Shown here one piece after another: positions 45,213-57,094 of a DNA stretch of 64,000 nucleotides. Numbering within the stretch: position 1 is the stretch's first letter; each line of letters begins with the position of its first letter. The stretch lies in assembly GCF_001704415.2 (NCBI RefSeq), contig NC_030836.1:29548001-29612000 (forward strand). The letters run 5' to 3'. The notes under the pieces are model-generated. The model was not told where the DNA came from. It was given only the letters and a program-made list of their open reading frames with translations, and did no database searches. The DNA is from Capra hircus. Taxonomy: Eukaryota; Chordata; Mammalia; Artiodactyla; Bovidae. A program made the translations under genes and the position numbers.

Positions 45213-46554
45213 AGTTGACCCTGGCAAGGAAACACCCATTGGATGGAGGGCTCTACATAACTGACAGAAGAGAATCCGTTCTGGCCAGAAGGAATGTACT
45301 TTTGTATCTTTATTACAGAGTAAGAGTTTCCTTCCCATTGCTTAAAATTTCTGGCTTACTCTCAGTTTGATTCTTTGGGTCAAATTAACCATTTGAAATA
45401 AGTGTATGCACATACCTATCATGTATGTATGTAATACACATTTGCTCCTGACTCTGAAGTGTATATTTCACATGAAATTAGTTCAAGGCTTTACAAAAGG
45501 GAATTGGAAAGAGTGTACTCATAACTATACTGCCTTAATGCAGCAGATTTGTTTAACGCACATTTATTTGGTACTTGCTACGTATCAGGCAAGGTGCTAA
45601 TTCCTGTGGGTACAGAAGTGAAAGGCACACTCCTTTCCCTGGAGTCCACAGTCTATGAGTGGATGAGCGAGATAACCGACAACTACAATGCGGTGTGTTA
45701 GGAAGTGGACAGATGCCAGGCAAGCACAGGGTGCGGCTCTTCCAATAACCGGTACAGGATAAGCTAGTTCTCACACGGCTATCATCATGGAAGAGACGCA
45801 ATTTCGTGTTCAATTTTCCTCCTACCTATGTCTTAATCGCATTTCCTTCTTGGGCTATGTACATGTGCCTGCCCTCTCTCAGGCAGCTTTTCTTTAAATA
45901 AACAGAAATCTGGTTACCAAAATGTTACCACCCCACATCTCTGCCTATATTTATTTCATTACTTCATCCGAATAATTTTTTTTTTAAAAAAAACAGGAAG
46001 CTCAGGATTTTCCAACCTTGTGAAATAAGCAAAAAATACTCTCATCACTCAGCCAGCGACATATTGTACCTCCGCCTGTTGTTTTCTAGCTTGTCTAATT
46101 AGTCCAGAAAGAATAGCTATGGTGAGCATCCTCATATCAGCAAATATGCTTTTGATTTAAGAAATTATTATAGGAGAATGCTGGAAGCCTTGTAGTCATC
46201 TTTGCTATATTTAGAGAAAAATAATGTCTCTCTGCAATTACCATTTGGCATGAGCTTTAGGCATTCACGGTTTTTCTCTTTTTACTTTTTATTTAATACA
46301 CTTTTTTCCCTTCTTTTTTTTTTCTGTGTTAAACATGCAGGGATCATAGTTGCACAATTATTAAGAAGAGGCCACTTAAATCCCACCTTCTGAAGATACA
46401 GTGTCTGTGGCAGTGTTTAATTAGAGATTAAAATTGAGGAACTGAATAATTGGGGTTGCTAATGAATTTGAAAACTCAGCAACTCAAGGGGAGCTGAGCA
46501 TTTTTCTGGCTTTGCTTTGCTTTCCTGAACCCTTTCTCTTTTTGTTTCTTTTCT
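45213..46554. other. Repeat-poor sequence; candidate conserved block 46020-46500
   Basis: Around 45550-45700 a CTTGCTACGTATCAGGCAAG ... GGAGTCCACAGTCTATGAGT string resembles an ancient mammalian repeat that I cannot name. The block 46020-46500 is AT-rich and has many TAAT-type cores (GTCTAATTAGTCC, GTTTAATTAGAGATTAAAATTG, CTGAATAATTGGG, GCTAATGAATTTG). No gene. Confidence 0.4.
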
Positions 46555-46680
46555 TTTTAAAAAGTTAATTAATTTATTTTAATCAGAGGATAATTACTTT
46601 ACAATATTGTGGTGGTTTTTGCCATACATTGACATGAATCAGTCCCGGGTACACATGTGTTCCCCCTATCCTGTCTTGAA
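46555..46680 (-). mobile_element. Ruminant L1 3' end fragment
   Basis: In reverse: TTAATTAATTTATTTTAATC, GAGGATAATTACTTTACAAT, GGTTTTTGCCATACATTGAC, AATCAGTCCCGGGTACACAT. This is the terminal portion of the same L1 3' UTR seen at 20630. Confidence 0.8.
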
Positions 46681-48337
46681 CCCTTTTTCATTTCCCCCAT
46701 CATCACATTTCTGGCCTGACTGCTGAGTTTATTACTACTCATAACCCTGGCCTAAGTGGAAACAAAAAAAAGCTGCAGCCTCTTTGCTGAGGTCCCAGAG
46801 CCATTCAGTCTATTGGATTTATGGCATGTTCAGCAGCTGTGATTGCAGGAGGCTGGCAGTGATGAAAATGAGATATATTGGGCCACCAACACTTTCTGTA
46901 ATCACCTTAATAGGTCAGTATAACAATGGCTGCTGTCAGATGGAGAAATAAGAAGAGGGTCTTAAATCAAAGCAATTTCCAAATATCACAAGCCCTCCTG
47001 CCACTTTCTCTAGGGAGCCTGGCTTATTTGGGGACCTTGCTTGGGAGGCTCACATCAGTTTCACATGCCCAACAATGAACACAGTCCCGTGGTTCACCCT
47101 GGAACAGAATCAACACTCCCCAAGGTGACCCTCCAATAGACCTTCTCAGGTAGGCAGTGTATTTCAAGCCTGGCCTGGAGGTAATTCTTTAGCAGAGATT
47201 TCCTGCATTGAAAAGGTGGCTGGATTATGAGACCCTGAAGGTCCTTTGCAACTTGAAAATGCTATGATTTTTATGAAAGCGGCCTAGAACAAATTGCCTG
47301 GCTGTAAGAGGACCATCCCCTTGGAAGTCTCTTTTTCATAGAAAGTCAAAGCTTTTAGGACTATTTTTTATCAGTTGGATGCTGTACTTCAGTTGATACA
47401 TTTCAAGCTTCATTTGGTGCAAAATCTAGGTGGTTGAAATCAACATTCAATGTAAACATCTGCATTTTTATGGTCAAAGGCCCCCACACTTATGATTACT
47501 TGCTCTTTTGCTGTTGCTGGTTAAATTGTGCCCTGATATTTACTGCATTTCTGATGCCAATCAGACTGATTACTCTAGGGATATTACAGTTGATACAAGA
47601 GACTCCATCTGAAGCAACATCAACAGAACAAGTTTTTGGTCACAAAATCTTTTATGAAAAAAAGGTATTCCTAATAACATTTCCTTAAAACTTCTTAGCC
47701 ACGCTTCTTAGCATAGCTGCTTGATGGCTTTCCACTGATGACTCCAAATATATGTTTTTGACAGCAGGGAAAGAAGTCATCTGTTTTATAAGACTGTTCC
47801 TACTTGGGCCAAGAAAACCTGACCCCTGCTACTGGTGAGCACACCCATAGCTCTGAGGAGGAAGGTGGTCAAGGTGGGGGGAAGTTTGCATAATTCCATC
47901 TTTAATCTTGCTCTGTTTTTATTCCACATTCACCCAATGTTTGTAATGTTCTCTTTATGTTTGTCAGCATGGAAGCCATCCTTCTGAGACATTAAGACCC
48001 CAGAGAATAAAAACTGTGGAAATTTTCTTTGAAGGTATCTAAGATGGTGCCAAGAATCATCAAGTAGCTAAAAAATAATTAACTCAAGATGATGATGGTG
48101 ATGATGCAGAAATAGGAGGTAACATGAAAACTCATCTTCAGATACATATTTGTGGCAATGCTTCAGAGGAGAACCTGAGGGAGTCTGGGTCATTCCCTGG
48201 TTTGGCAAAAAGGGCAGTGTCATGCCAACTGTCCACTCTGTCTCATTCCTGGATGGATGGCTGCAGGACCATTCTGTTCAATCTGTAGAGGGTGAGCTAA
48301 GCATGGTTCAGAGGCGTCTATCTCTTTTTCTAAAAAG
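46681..48337. other. Unique non-coding sequence
   Basis: No gene or confident repeat. A small imperfect GATGATG run lies at 48090-48105. The frame at 47434-47688 has no recognisable features. 46790-47010 is repeat-free and might be conserved. Confidence 0.45.
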
Positions 48338-48480
48338 TCAACTTTATTTTGGAGTATAGCTGACTAACAATGTTGTGATAGTTCAGCTGGATAGCAAAGG
48401 GACTCAGCCATACATATACATGTATCCATTCTCCCCCAAACTGCCCCCAATCCAGGTTGCCACATACAGAGGGTTCCATC
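48338..48480 (-). mobile_element. Ruminant L1 3' UTR fragment
   Basis: In reverse: CAACTTTATTTTGGAGTATA, GCTGACTAACAATGTTGTGA, AAAGGGACTCAGCCATACAT, TGTATCCATTCTCCCCCAAA, CCAGGTTGCCACATACAGAG. It matches the interrupted copy at 30068-30470. Confidence 0.88.
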
Positions 48481-48785
48481 CTTGAGGGCCGGACTTGCCA
48501 TGCCCAGGTGGAGTGTGGGGCAGGGATGGTTAATATTTTACAATGAAGGAGAGGCTCACAGAGGGTCTGCTAGCTGCTGGTATGAACCAGATACACAGGC
48601 TTCCTTTGAGATGAGTGGAAATCATTTTAACTTTTACCCACCTTGCTTTCTCATTTGCAAAATGGCATTGTGGGGGTAAAGAGCCTTATAGAATTTCAAT
48701 TCATCAATTCACTAGGTAGGCACTTACATCATGTCCATTCCACTTGGGATTACAAGCCGAGGAGCCCATAGGAAGGAAGAAAGTA
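48481..48785. other. Unique sequence with a possible MIR trace
   Basis: A CTTTCTCATTTGCAAAATGG string near 48648 resembles the MIR core. Otherwise nothing is seen. Confidence 0.4.
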
Positions 48786-48988
48786 TTAGTTGCCCAGTCA
48801 GGTCCGATTCTTTGTGACCCCATGGACTGTAGCCTGCCAGGTTCCTTTGTCCAAGGAATTTTCCAGGCAAGAATACTGGAGTGGGTTGACATTTCCTTCT
48901 CCAGGGCAATCTTCCTGACCCACGGATCAAACAGGGGTCTCCTGCATTGAGGCAGATTCTTTGCTGTCTGAGCCACCAGGGAAGACCC
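48786..48988 (-). mobile_element. Bov-tA SINE
   Basis: Reverse orientation: TTAGTTGCCCAGTCAGGTCC, the Bov-A body, GACCCACGGATCAAACAGGG, TTTGCTGTCTGAGCCACCAG, GGAAGACCC. No clean target duplication. Confidence 0.94.
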
Positions 48989-50123
48989 AGTTCCCTACCC
49001 AGGGGTCAGAGAGTGAGGAGGGAATGTCTTCTTTTTAGGCCTTGTTGGACCTGTCCCACTTGTGACCAGAAAACACATTACCAGTCTCAGCGTGTGTACT
49101 GGATGGGTGTGAGATTCCGTTGCTGAAAGGTACCACCACTGTCTAACCTGTCCAGCTGTGAACCTTTAACAAAACACCGGAGCAGTGAGTGAATCGGAGC
49201 TATGCCCACCTCCACGGCCTGACAATACAAAGCCCTATCTGCCACGGTCACTCCATGCTGGGTGACTGGGGAACAGTTTCAAAGGGATGTGCTCCCCAAA
49301 GGGCTCCAGGGTTCTGTCCACACCCAGCAGTACAAAAATCCTGGTGCAGCAGAGTGGGGAAGTCTGGTGGAGATGAAACAGCTGACAGGCAGGGCGATCC
49401 TGTTTGGGGTTTGTATACAAAGTTGTCAGTTCAGATTTCCATTTCATCTGCTAAACCAGGAGCTTTGTAGAAGCAAATGCCAGGCGGGCTTCAAGGCTGA
49501 GGACTGTGCAGAGCCCCAGGCTGCGATCACACTGCCAGCCCCATCTTACCTCCTCTCTGGGTCCTCTCACTGCAGACACTAGTCCTCTTTCTCCCCAAAC
49601 TCTCTGATTCCTTTGAAGATTTTTGACGGGCCACCTTCTGCCCACTGACCACTCAAGAGGCAAGCGGTTCAAAGATGCAGCTCCTCATCTCTGAAATCGA
49701 AGTTATCCTGCCTGGCGAGACTGCAGAAGCCTTTTTGTTGGTGGCGTGGATTTTGTTAAAGGGAAGCCTTCAAAAGTAGGGAGGCTGGGAAAGAACTGGA
49801 ATTCTTAGTCTCTTATCAACAGAGGGAAAGTGAGGCTCAGAAAAGGGAAGTGTGAACAGCAAGATGACTCTCAAAGAGACAGGCCTCCCAGATGGCGAGG
49901 ACCTTACAAATGATTCCCTTGCTGCCTCGGCCCAACAACTTGTTTTCCTTCCAGCAGATAAGTGAATGAAACAGTGTTTTTGCTTCAAATCTCATTTCCT
50001 TTCACTGTTTTTTAGCATGTATTGGAACATTATATTCACTGATAATCAGGAATAATTTTAAAAGCAGGCAATGTGAACTGCACACATTATAACACAAGGT
50101 AGATCCTCCTGAAAGTTTACAAT
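48989..50123. other. Unique non-coding sequence
   Basis: No gene or repeat is recognised. Overlapping frames at 49189-49672 on both strands have no domain. Confidence 0.5.
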
Positions 50124-50342
50124 CCTTTTAGACCCTGAAAGTGTTATTCGCTCAGTCATGTCCGATTGTTTGTGACCCCATGGACTATAGCCTCTCTGTC
50201 CATGGGATTCTCCAGGCAAGAATACTGAAGTGGGTTGTCATTCCCTTCTCTAGGGGATCTTCCTAGGGATCGAATTCAGGTCTTCCGTATTGCAGGCAGA
50301 TTCTTTACCATCTGAGCCACCAGGGAAGCCCTTTTAGACCCT
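50124..50342 (-). mobile_element. Bov-tA SINE with a perfect 13 bp target duplication
   Basis: The element proper is 50137-50329, flanked by identical CCTTTTAGACCCT at 50124-50136 and 50330-50342. Reverse orientation: TATTCGCTCAGTCATGTCCG to GAGCCACCAGGGAAGC, with small deletions in the body (ATAGCCTCTCTGTCC). Confidence 0.97.
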
Positions 50343-51439
50343 AGAGCTCTCCTATATGGCCTCACGAATGAGGCTGCATCTGGCTTCTTTCTGGGATGTC
50401 TGTCTTGTCGTGAGTTGTCTTGTCTTTTGAGGGGCCATAAAGAGAAGTCAGAGTGGTTTGGCTGAAGCCCAATTTTCTGCTTCTGAGTTATTCCATTCCA
50501 TGGAAGAAAGGCACAATGAAAGGTTCATCATTTGGACATTCAAAGCAAAGAAGGAGGCCAGTCTATGAAGGAAGCCATAGTGCCCTTATTTTTTCAAACG
50601 AGGGCACCTCTCTGATTTGGGTCCAATCACCCACACGGGGCCCAGCACACGGTCAACAAACCCATCAGTACAGGATGTCACTATTACGGTTGCTGTTGGA
50701 CTTGAATTTCTACTGGAGATTTGGTCAGAGCGCAGAGCAGTGTCTTCCAGTTGGAGATGCCTTTGCACTCTTTCCCCAGATGCCCCATTACTCAGACACA
50801 ATGACTGATCTGTATGCTTGCACATCTGGCTTTGAAGACTGGGCCATCTCCCGAGGGGGTGGATCTGCATTTGATCAAATTATTATCTGATCAAATATAG
50901 TTGTGATCATATTCACCAAAGACTACCATGGTCTCCTCCACACTTTGGGACAGCCGCAATAGAGAGGAAGTAGAAATGGAAGATCATTGCCAATAGCACA
51001 GAACGCATGGAACAAGAAAGAGACAGCCTGCAGATCTGAGGCCAGGCAAGAAACTTTTTAGTGGAAGGACAGGTTGTAAAGCTGAGAGAACTTCAGTAAC
51101 AAAATTAAGCAAGGAAAATGAGTCTAGGATTGGAGCTCTTTGAGGGCTTCTAGCACTTGTTCAAAAAGTGTTCTGAGTACCATCTGTGGCAAGGCTCAGA
51201 GTTGACCCCCGGAGCTGCAAAGATGAATGCTTCTTTCTTTCAGTTTAATGGAACGATGGGCTGAAGTTGTAAACAGAAAATTAGTCTAAAGTGACAGAGA
51301 TGAAGACAAAGCTAGCAGGGTCTGGCTTCTGCTCTCCTCTAGCCTCGCCTCTTCCTGCTTTCCTTCCCACTCATTTTCTGCACTTTCTCCACCTGGTCCA
51401 GACCCTTCCCTTGCGAAGGTTCTCTTGCCTGGGGTTCTC
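50343..51439. other. Unique non-coding sequence
   Basis: The plus-strand frame at 50453-50890 (145 codons) has no recognisable domain and overlaps another at 50617-50808. I do not call a gene. Confidence 0.45.
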
Positions 51440-51606
51440 ATCCTCTGGGTACCTACACGGCTTGCCCCCTCACTGTCTTCAGATCTTAATTCATGTGTCG
51501 CCTTTCAACAGAACCTCCCTTGACTACTTGACGTGAAATTACCCTACCATTCACAAGACCCCCAAACCTCTCCCCTGCTTTCTCTTCCTTTGTAGCACTT
51601 CTCCCC
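51440..51606 (+). mobile_element. L2-like LINE fragment (weak)
   Basis: The string order AATTCATGTGTCGCCTTTCA, ACAGAACCTCCCTTGACTAC, TTTCTCTTCCTTTGTAGCAC follows a common mammalian L2-type 3' region. It stops where a Bov-A begins. Confidence 0.5.
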
Positions 51607-51737
51607 TGGAGAAGGAAAAGGCAACCCACTCCAGTATCCTTGCCTGGATATCCTATGGACAGAGGAGCCTGGTGGGCTACAGTCCATGGGGTCGCAAAGA
51701 GTCAGATACAATTTAGCTACCAAACAACAACAACAAT
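51607..51737 (+). mobile_element. Bov-A SINE monomer
   Basis: A single monomer without a tRNA head: GGAGAAGGAAAAGGCAACCC, CCAGTATCCTTGCCTGGATA, GAGGAGCCTGGTGGGCTACA, CAAAGAGTCAGATACAATTT, followed by an AACAACAACAACAA tail (51722-51737). Confidence 0.9.
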
Positions 51738-53172
51738 GAAGATACAGGGAATATGACCTTGAAGGATGGAAGACCTAATCTGTATCTTCTGGGTGGCAGG
51801 GGAATGAGGGGGGGGGTGTCCTTAGAAAAACAGCAGGCAGGTGGAGCTCTGTAGTAGAAATGAGCAGTAGTAGGGCAGGGAGGAGGTCAGGATGGAGAGG
51901 GAGGAGTTAGTAGGGGTTGTGGTACTAAAGCCCAGATCCCATCTTGGGCTTTTTCCATCACAGGTATACAGATATGGGATTGAGTGTGGACCTCTTCTCT
52001 AGCCTGATATTTCCTCCAGGCAAGAACTCTTTGTAGTCATGAAAGACTCTTTGTAGGTACCGAAAACACCAGCTACAGTTAGCAGTGCACCCGGGGTGTC
52101 CGCAGGGTGAGGGTAGAAACTGCATCTTCAGTGCCTGCTAAGCGCTAGCTCCCAGGGTGTGAGTCCATTGACAAGATGGTGATGTAAGTTCAGACACACA
52201 CCCCAGGCACAGATGCCAACCCTTGGGGTAATGTACAACTGCGAATGGGCTCTGTTGACTGAGGTCATGATGGTCCCCGTCTCCCAGAGGAGTCGGGGGA
52301 TGTGCTTTGGTCTCCAAAAACCCAGGAGAGGCAGCACCCTGACCCCATAGATGACCTTTTGCTTTTGCTCCTATTGTCTCAGCATCAGTGGGAATGGCTG
52401 TGCAGGGGTCTGCAGCATCGCCACTGTAAAACACTTGCTTAAAATATGTATTAATCCCTGGGCGGGTGTTAGGTGAGATTCAGATATATGGTCTGTGATA
52501 TGGGTAGGATATATTTTTTTATTGCAATAATAAGTTTCTCAAGTCCTAATGGACCTTGCATTAACTGAAGATGACAGGGAGAGAGGGATGGAAAGCCGGC
52601 AATTTGTTAAGGTTGTGGAGCGGCAGTTCCAGGGGTTGTAAAAGATAAAACATTTCAGAGTCATTAAAATCACCCTAAATTGTCTACCTGAGCTCAAAGC
52701 AACAAACCTAACTCAGCCCCGAGTCTATCAGCAGATATCCTTTTCTTTATGGTGTGTCTGCATCTTGGAACTGACATACGGTTCAATCTTGCACTCCCAG
52801 AAGCAGTCAGGCTTTGAAAAGTCCTCTGTGGAGGTGGGCTTTTCCTGCTCAGGAAGCGAAAGGGGCAGCTGTTTGATGGACACACAGTCCCAGGCATAAA
52901 GGCCCTCATTTAAAAGAAGGGGTCAACCAAGGACTACTTTGGAGAGAAGGGGTGCCTGGGGGATTGTAAGGCCTTTTTGGAGTTGCAGGCTGGCAAGGAG
53001 AGAAATCCTCAAATCCTTGATCAGGTCTGGATGACAAGGAACATAACCAGGAGCTGAGATGCCTACACAGACTTGTGGTCATTTTCATGATAAATCTTGC
53101 TACCGGCTCCTTACTGAGGACTTACGAAAGCCTAGGCCCCTGCTTAGGAATTTCCATAAATGAAGCCATACT
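51738..53172. other. Unique non-coding sequence
   Basis: No gene or repeat is recognised. A G-run lies at 51810-51817. The frames at 52128-52434 and 52694-53088 have no recognisable product. Confidence 0.5.
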
Positions 53173-53603
53173 CCTTCATGGATCACAGCCTCGTGGTGGC
53201 AGAGGGGCTTGTGTAACTCAATGAAGCTCTGATCCACGCGGGGCAGGGCACCCACGACGACAGGTCACAGTGAAGAGTTCTGACAAAACCGTGCTCCACT
53301 GGAGGAGGGAATGGCAACCCACTTCAGTATTCTTGCCTTGAAAACCCCAGGAACAGTATGAAGAGGCAAAAAGATATGACACTGGATGATGAGCCCCCTC
53401 GGGTTAAAAGGTGTCCAGTGCGCTACAGGGGAAGAGCAGAGGGCAACTGAAGTTAAGTCCAATGCTATCAAGAACAACATGGCATAGGAACCTGGACCTG
53501 AATTTGAGCAAACTCAGGGAGATAGGGAGGACACAGGAACCTGGCATGCTGCAGTCCATGGGGTTGCAATGCGGCAGACGTGACTTAGTGACTGAACAAC
53601 AGC
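53173..53603 (+). mobile_element. Internally deleted BovB: 5' region joined to 3' tail
   Basis: The 5' part carries BovB 5' landmarks (ATCACAGCCTCGTGGTGGCA, GAGAGTTCTGACAAAAC-like string, AACCCACTTCAGTATTCTTG, AGGCAAAAAGATATGACACT). At about 53492 (GCATAGGAACCTGGAC-like) it jumps to the 3' tail (TTTGAGCAAACTCAGGGAGA ... GTGACTTAGTGACTGAAC). Nearly all of ORF2 is missing. Bov-A SINEs are thought to derive from BovB by a similar loss, so this copy shows the same kind of joined architecture. Confidence 0.82.
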
Positions 53604-54914
53604 AACGAAACCCATTCAAGTCTTAGAACAAGCCCGTGTGAGAAATATAACGTCTCCGTTTTGCGGATGATGAAATTGGGCAAGCTCTTCAGCCTCTCCA
53701 GGAGTCAACATCACGCACCTAAAAAGGCAACTGGGCTTGGCTTAAGCCCCAAAGAGCCCATCTCCACATTGGCTACAACACACCCGTCTTCCCAGCAAAC
53801 AGTGTATGTACAGTGCAGATGAATGCCGGAAGTGTTCAACACTTCCGGTCCCTCTCAGCTGGCAGCAGCGGCTCCTCTGATGGAGTGTCCTTGCTATCAG
53901 ATGGTGTCGTTAGCAAAAGCAGCCCAGGAGGGGCTTGCGCTGGACCCTTGGGTTTGGCAGTGAGCAAGACAGAAAGATATGTGTTCCAATAGCCAGGAGG
54001 AAGGAAGGCTGGGCTTTACAGTTCCCTCTACAACTGTCCTGGGCTGCCAACGTCCCTCTTCCTGTGTTTCATCCTCTTTGGAGGCTAGGGCTGGGGGCTA
54101 CTGTGATCAGAAGGAGGTGGGGTGGAGGGGAGGGGAGGGGAAGCAATGAGAGCAGGAAGTTCGAAGGGATGACAGAGCTTGGGGTACAGGCGATGACAAC
54201 AGTGACCCACCCTTCCTCTCCAAGTAGGAGCCCCAAGCGGGGAAGGAGGCCCCTGGAGGAAAGGCAGTCCTTGCGCTGAGCAGCTGTTCAGAAGGTGGCA
54301 CTTTTATCACCCTCAGAAAACAGTTTCTCATCTCGGATCACACACTGACATTTGTCTAATTAAAAAACCAATGGAGATTTTGCAGACAGAGGGACATGGC
54401 CAGTGCATCTGCTGGTGAAGCTTCCATATGGCCCAATCCGATGAGGGTTCTGGTGCAGGGACCAGCGGGGCATTCTAGCAGTAAGGCTGCCCAGCCATTA
54501 AATTGCCTCTGCGCCCTGCTGGCCACCAACAGCCAGAGAAGGGAAGGCTCGGGCCAGATTTCTGTTGGCCCCACTCCTTCCTGCCCCAAGAGGAAGGATT
54601 TGACATGCGCACAAGCCCCCCAGAAGTGGCGGGGGTGGGAGGTGTGGGTGGCAGGACAGACAGATTATTATGAAGGAATGTCCTCTTCTGCCCCAGTGGA
54701 AATGAACTGAGATCATTCTGTCATTTTTGAGATCGCACCCAAGTACTGCATTTTGGACTATTTTGTTGACTCTGAGGGCTACTCCATTTCTTCTAAGGGA
54801 CCTGTGCTCACGGTAGAAGATAAAATGGTCACCTGAATTAAATTTGCCCATTCCCATCCTTCTTAATTCACCGATTCTTAAAATGGCGATGTTCACTCTT
54901 GCCATCTCCTGCTA
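53604..54914. other. Unique non-coding sequence
   Basis: No gene is recognised. A G-rich tract lies at 54119-54140. Frames at 53935-54279, 54396-54710 and 54498-54905 have no recognisable domain. Confidence 0.5.
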
Positions 54915-55085
54915 GACCATGTCCAATTTACCTTGATTCATGGACCGAACAACCCAGGTTCCTATGCAGTGTTGCTCTTTACAGCATCGAGCTTTACTTT
55001 CACCACCAGACACATCATTCTTTCTGGAACTATCTCTCCACTCTTCCCCAGGAGCATATCAGACACTTGGACACTACATACTGGC
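54915..55085 (-). mobile_element. BovB LINE 5'-half fragment
   Basis: Reverse orientation of the BovB 5' region: TTGATTCATGGACCGAACAA, CAGGTTCCTATGCAGTGTTG, TTTACTTTCACCACCAGACA, TCTTTCTGGAACTATCTCTC, CAGGAGCATATCAGACACTT. About 50 bases are missing after CACCAGACACATC. It overlaps in family position with the 5' part of 53173-53603 but lies on the other strand. Confidence 0.82.
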
Positions 55086-55617
55086 CCCAGGGGATGGTGA
55101 GATGACTCAGTAGAGACCAGGAAAGAAGCCCTGGCGAGCTGCTTCCAGCCCGGACACCCAGAGAGTAGTCCCAATCATTCTGAGCCCTGGTGGGATCAGG
55201 GTAGGGTCTAGAAACCTAGATGAAGTGAGTCAGAATTCCAGACCAGTCTGGAGACCAGCTCTCCTTTCAGAAAGACAAGATCAGACAAAAGCACAGCCAT
55301 CAGTAGCGTGGCTGCTTTCCCCGGAGATGTGCTGGCAATCTGCACCTCAAGCAATTAGTGCAGCCCAGCGTGACTCTCAGCATGTAAAGGTGAGGCCCAC
55401 AGGTACCTACAGCCAGGCTTCCCTCCCCACCTCTCCCTCTCTTCGCCTCTCTGGACCCTGTCTGTCACTGTCTGAGCTATTCACTTCTCTCACACTGATC
55501 ACCCCTTCCCATCTCACATTCCTCCAGTGAGTATGTGTGAAGATTGTGGCACTTTCGCTAGCCCCAGTGCTGAGCATCTCTCACACAGGTGTCAGCCAGG
55601 AGGACATCTCACTCTGT

Positions 55618-55667
<50 letters not shown>

Positions 55668-57094
55668 CACACACTCACACACACACAATAGGCAACCTGT
55701 CACGAGCTGCAAGATAGAAATAACCCAGCCTGTCTGTTAGTCTGGAATAAGAGGCTGATGAGCAGAAGAAGGGCCAGGCACTTCACCTTCCTCCTGGAGC
55801 CCACACTGTGTAGCTGTGAGGTTTCTGCCCCTGCCATTCATCATGCTTCCAGGGTCTCTGAGGCACCATGGAGCATCCCAGCTATAGCAGCCTAATTACC
55901 AGTCATCTCTCTTCATTCCCACGGGTGTGGCAGGTGAAGCATAGCCAAGAAAGACGTGACGTGACAAGAGAACCTAGTGATGAACTTCTCTCCTTGTCAT
56001 GACTACCAGCGCTGTGTCATCATGATGACATGCGAGGGGGTGCTGAGTCGTGACACATGAGGTGCGCCAATCGTCAAAGCAGGCACGAGAAGCAACCCTT
56101 AGGGGACCACCAGCTGGCTGGGAAAGACTCTCAGCCAAGCAAACATAGTTAACAGCAGTGGCTGGCAGGCAGGTGAAATTCAGAATGCACCTCTGGCCAT
56201 AGCTATCCAATGAGATTCAAATGTGGATACCACACACGGCACGGGAGCTGGGCAGGCTGAGCTCATCTCACCCATCTTCCAATATCCGTTCTCCATGAGC
56301 TATCTGGATCAATAATGACTGCAAGTGACACCAGACTGTCCAATTATGGCTGGGAAACACAGTGCACTCTCTAAGAGCCATTCCATTTCTCCTTCATTGA
56401 AGAACGGCAATGCTCGATAGGGAAATCATCAGTTCCCTGGGTGAGCCTGGTGGGTCTGAGGGCTGTCCAATTCCCTGACAAGTCACCAGTTCAGAACCAG
56501 GCTAGTGGCCCCTCTTTGGACCAACAAGATGCAAGGAAGGACTGCTGAGAGGTGTTTGGAAACTCATCTCACTCTTACGAGAGTGATGGAAAGCCCACAC
56601 TCTCTCTCCCTGGATGGAAAGCCTGAATCATGTTGCCAAGGTTGATGCTGGCAGCTATCTTATGGTTGGGAAGGAGGCCTGCTTGGGGAAAAGCCAATCC
56701 ATGAAAAAAGGGACCAAGACAAAGATGGAAAAGTAGGTCCAGAGCCTTTATTTGATAGTGCCCAACACTGCATTTCTGGTTATGTAAGCAAAATTGTTTA
56801 TGACTTCAGACCACTGGAGTCAGTTTCTGTTAATGAAGCCCAAAGAATACTTCTGTAAGAAAAAGTACCTCCTTCCAAGTCTGCCTGGGAAGAGACCACC
56901 ACCTAGGCACTGATGGAAGAAACAGGAAGTGGCCGGGCAGAGCAGGGGGTGCATGGGTCCTCAGGGCTGCAAAGCTGGGAGGGGGTCCCTGTGATCGATG
57001 TCTACATGCGTGCATTAGAGGGGGCTCATTACCAGGCAACACATCCATCCACACTCACGAAGAGGAGGTCAGCTCCCCCCACCTCGCGTACAAT
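55086..57094. other. Unique non-coding sequence with (CA)n
   Basis: No gene or interspersed repeat is recognised apart from the microsatellite listed at 55620-55687. Frames at 55225-55530, 55974-56210 and 56830-57263 have no recognisable product. Confidence 0.5.
55620..55687 (+). repeat. (CA)22 microsatellite plus imperfect tail
   Basis: About 22 perfect CA units (55620-55664) are followed by CCTCACACACTCACACACAC to 55687. The plus-strand poly-Thr/His frame across it is an artefact. Confidence 0.97.

Noticed and set aside
50453..50890. 145-codon plus-strand frame
   Set aside because: No recognisable motif. A frame of this length is expected by chance in 64 kb.
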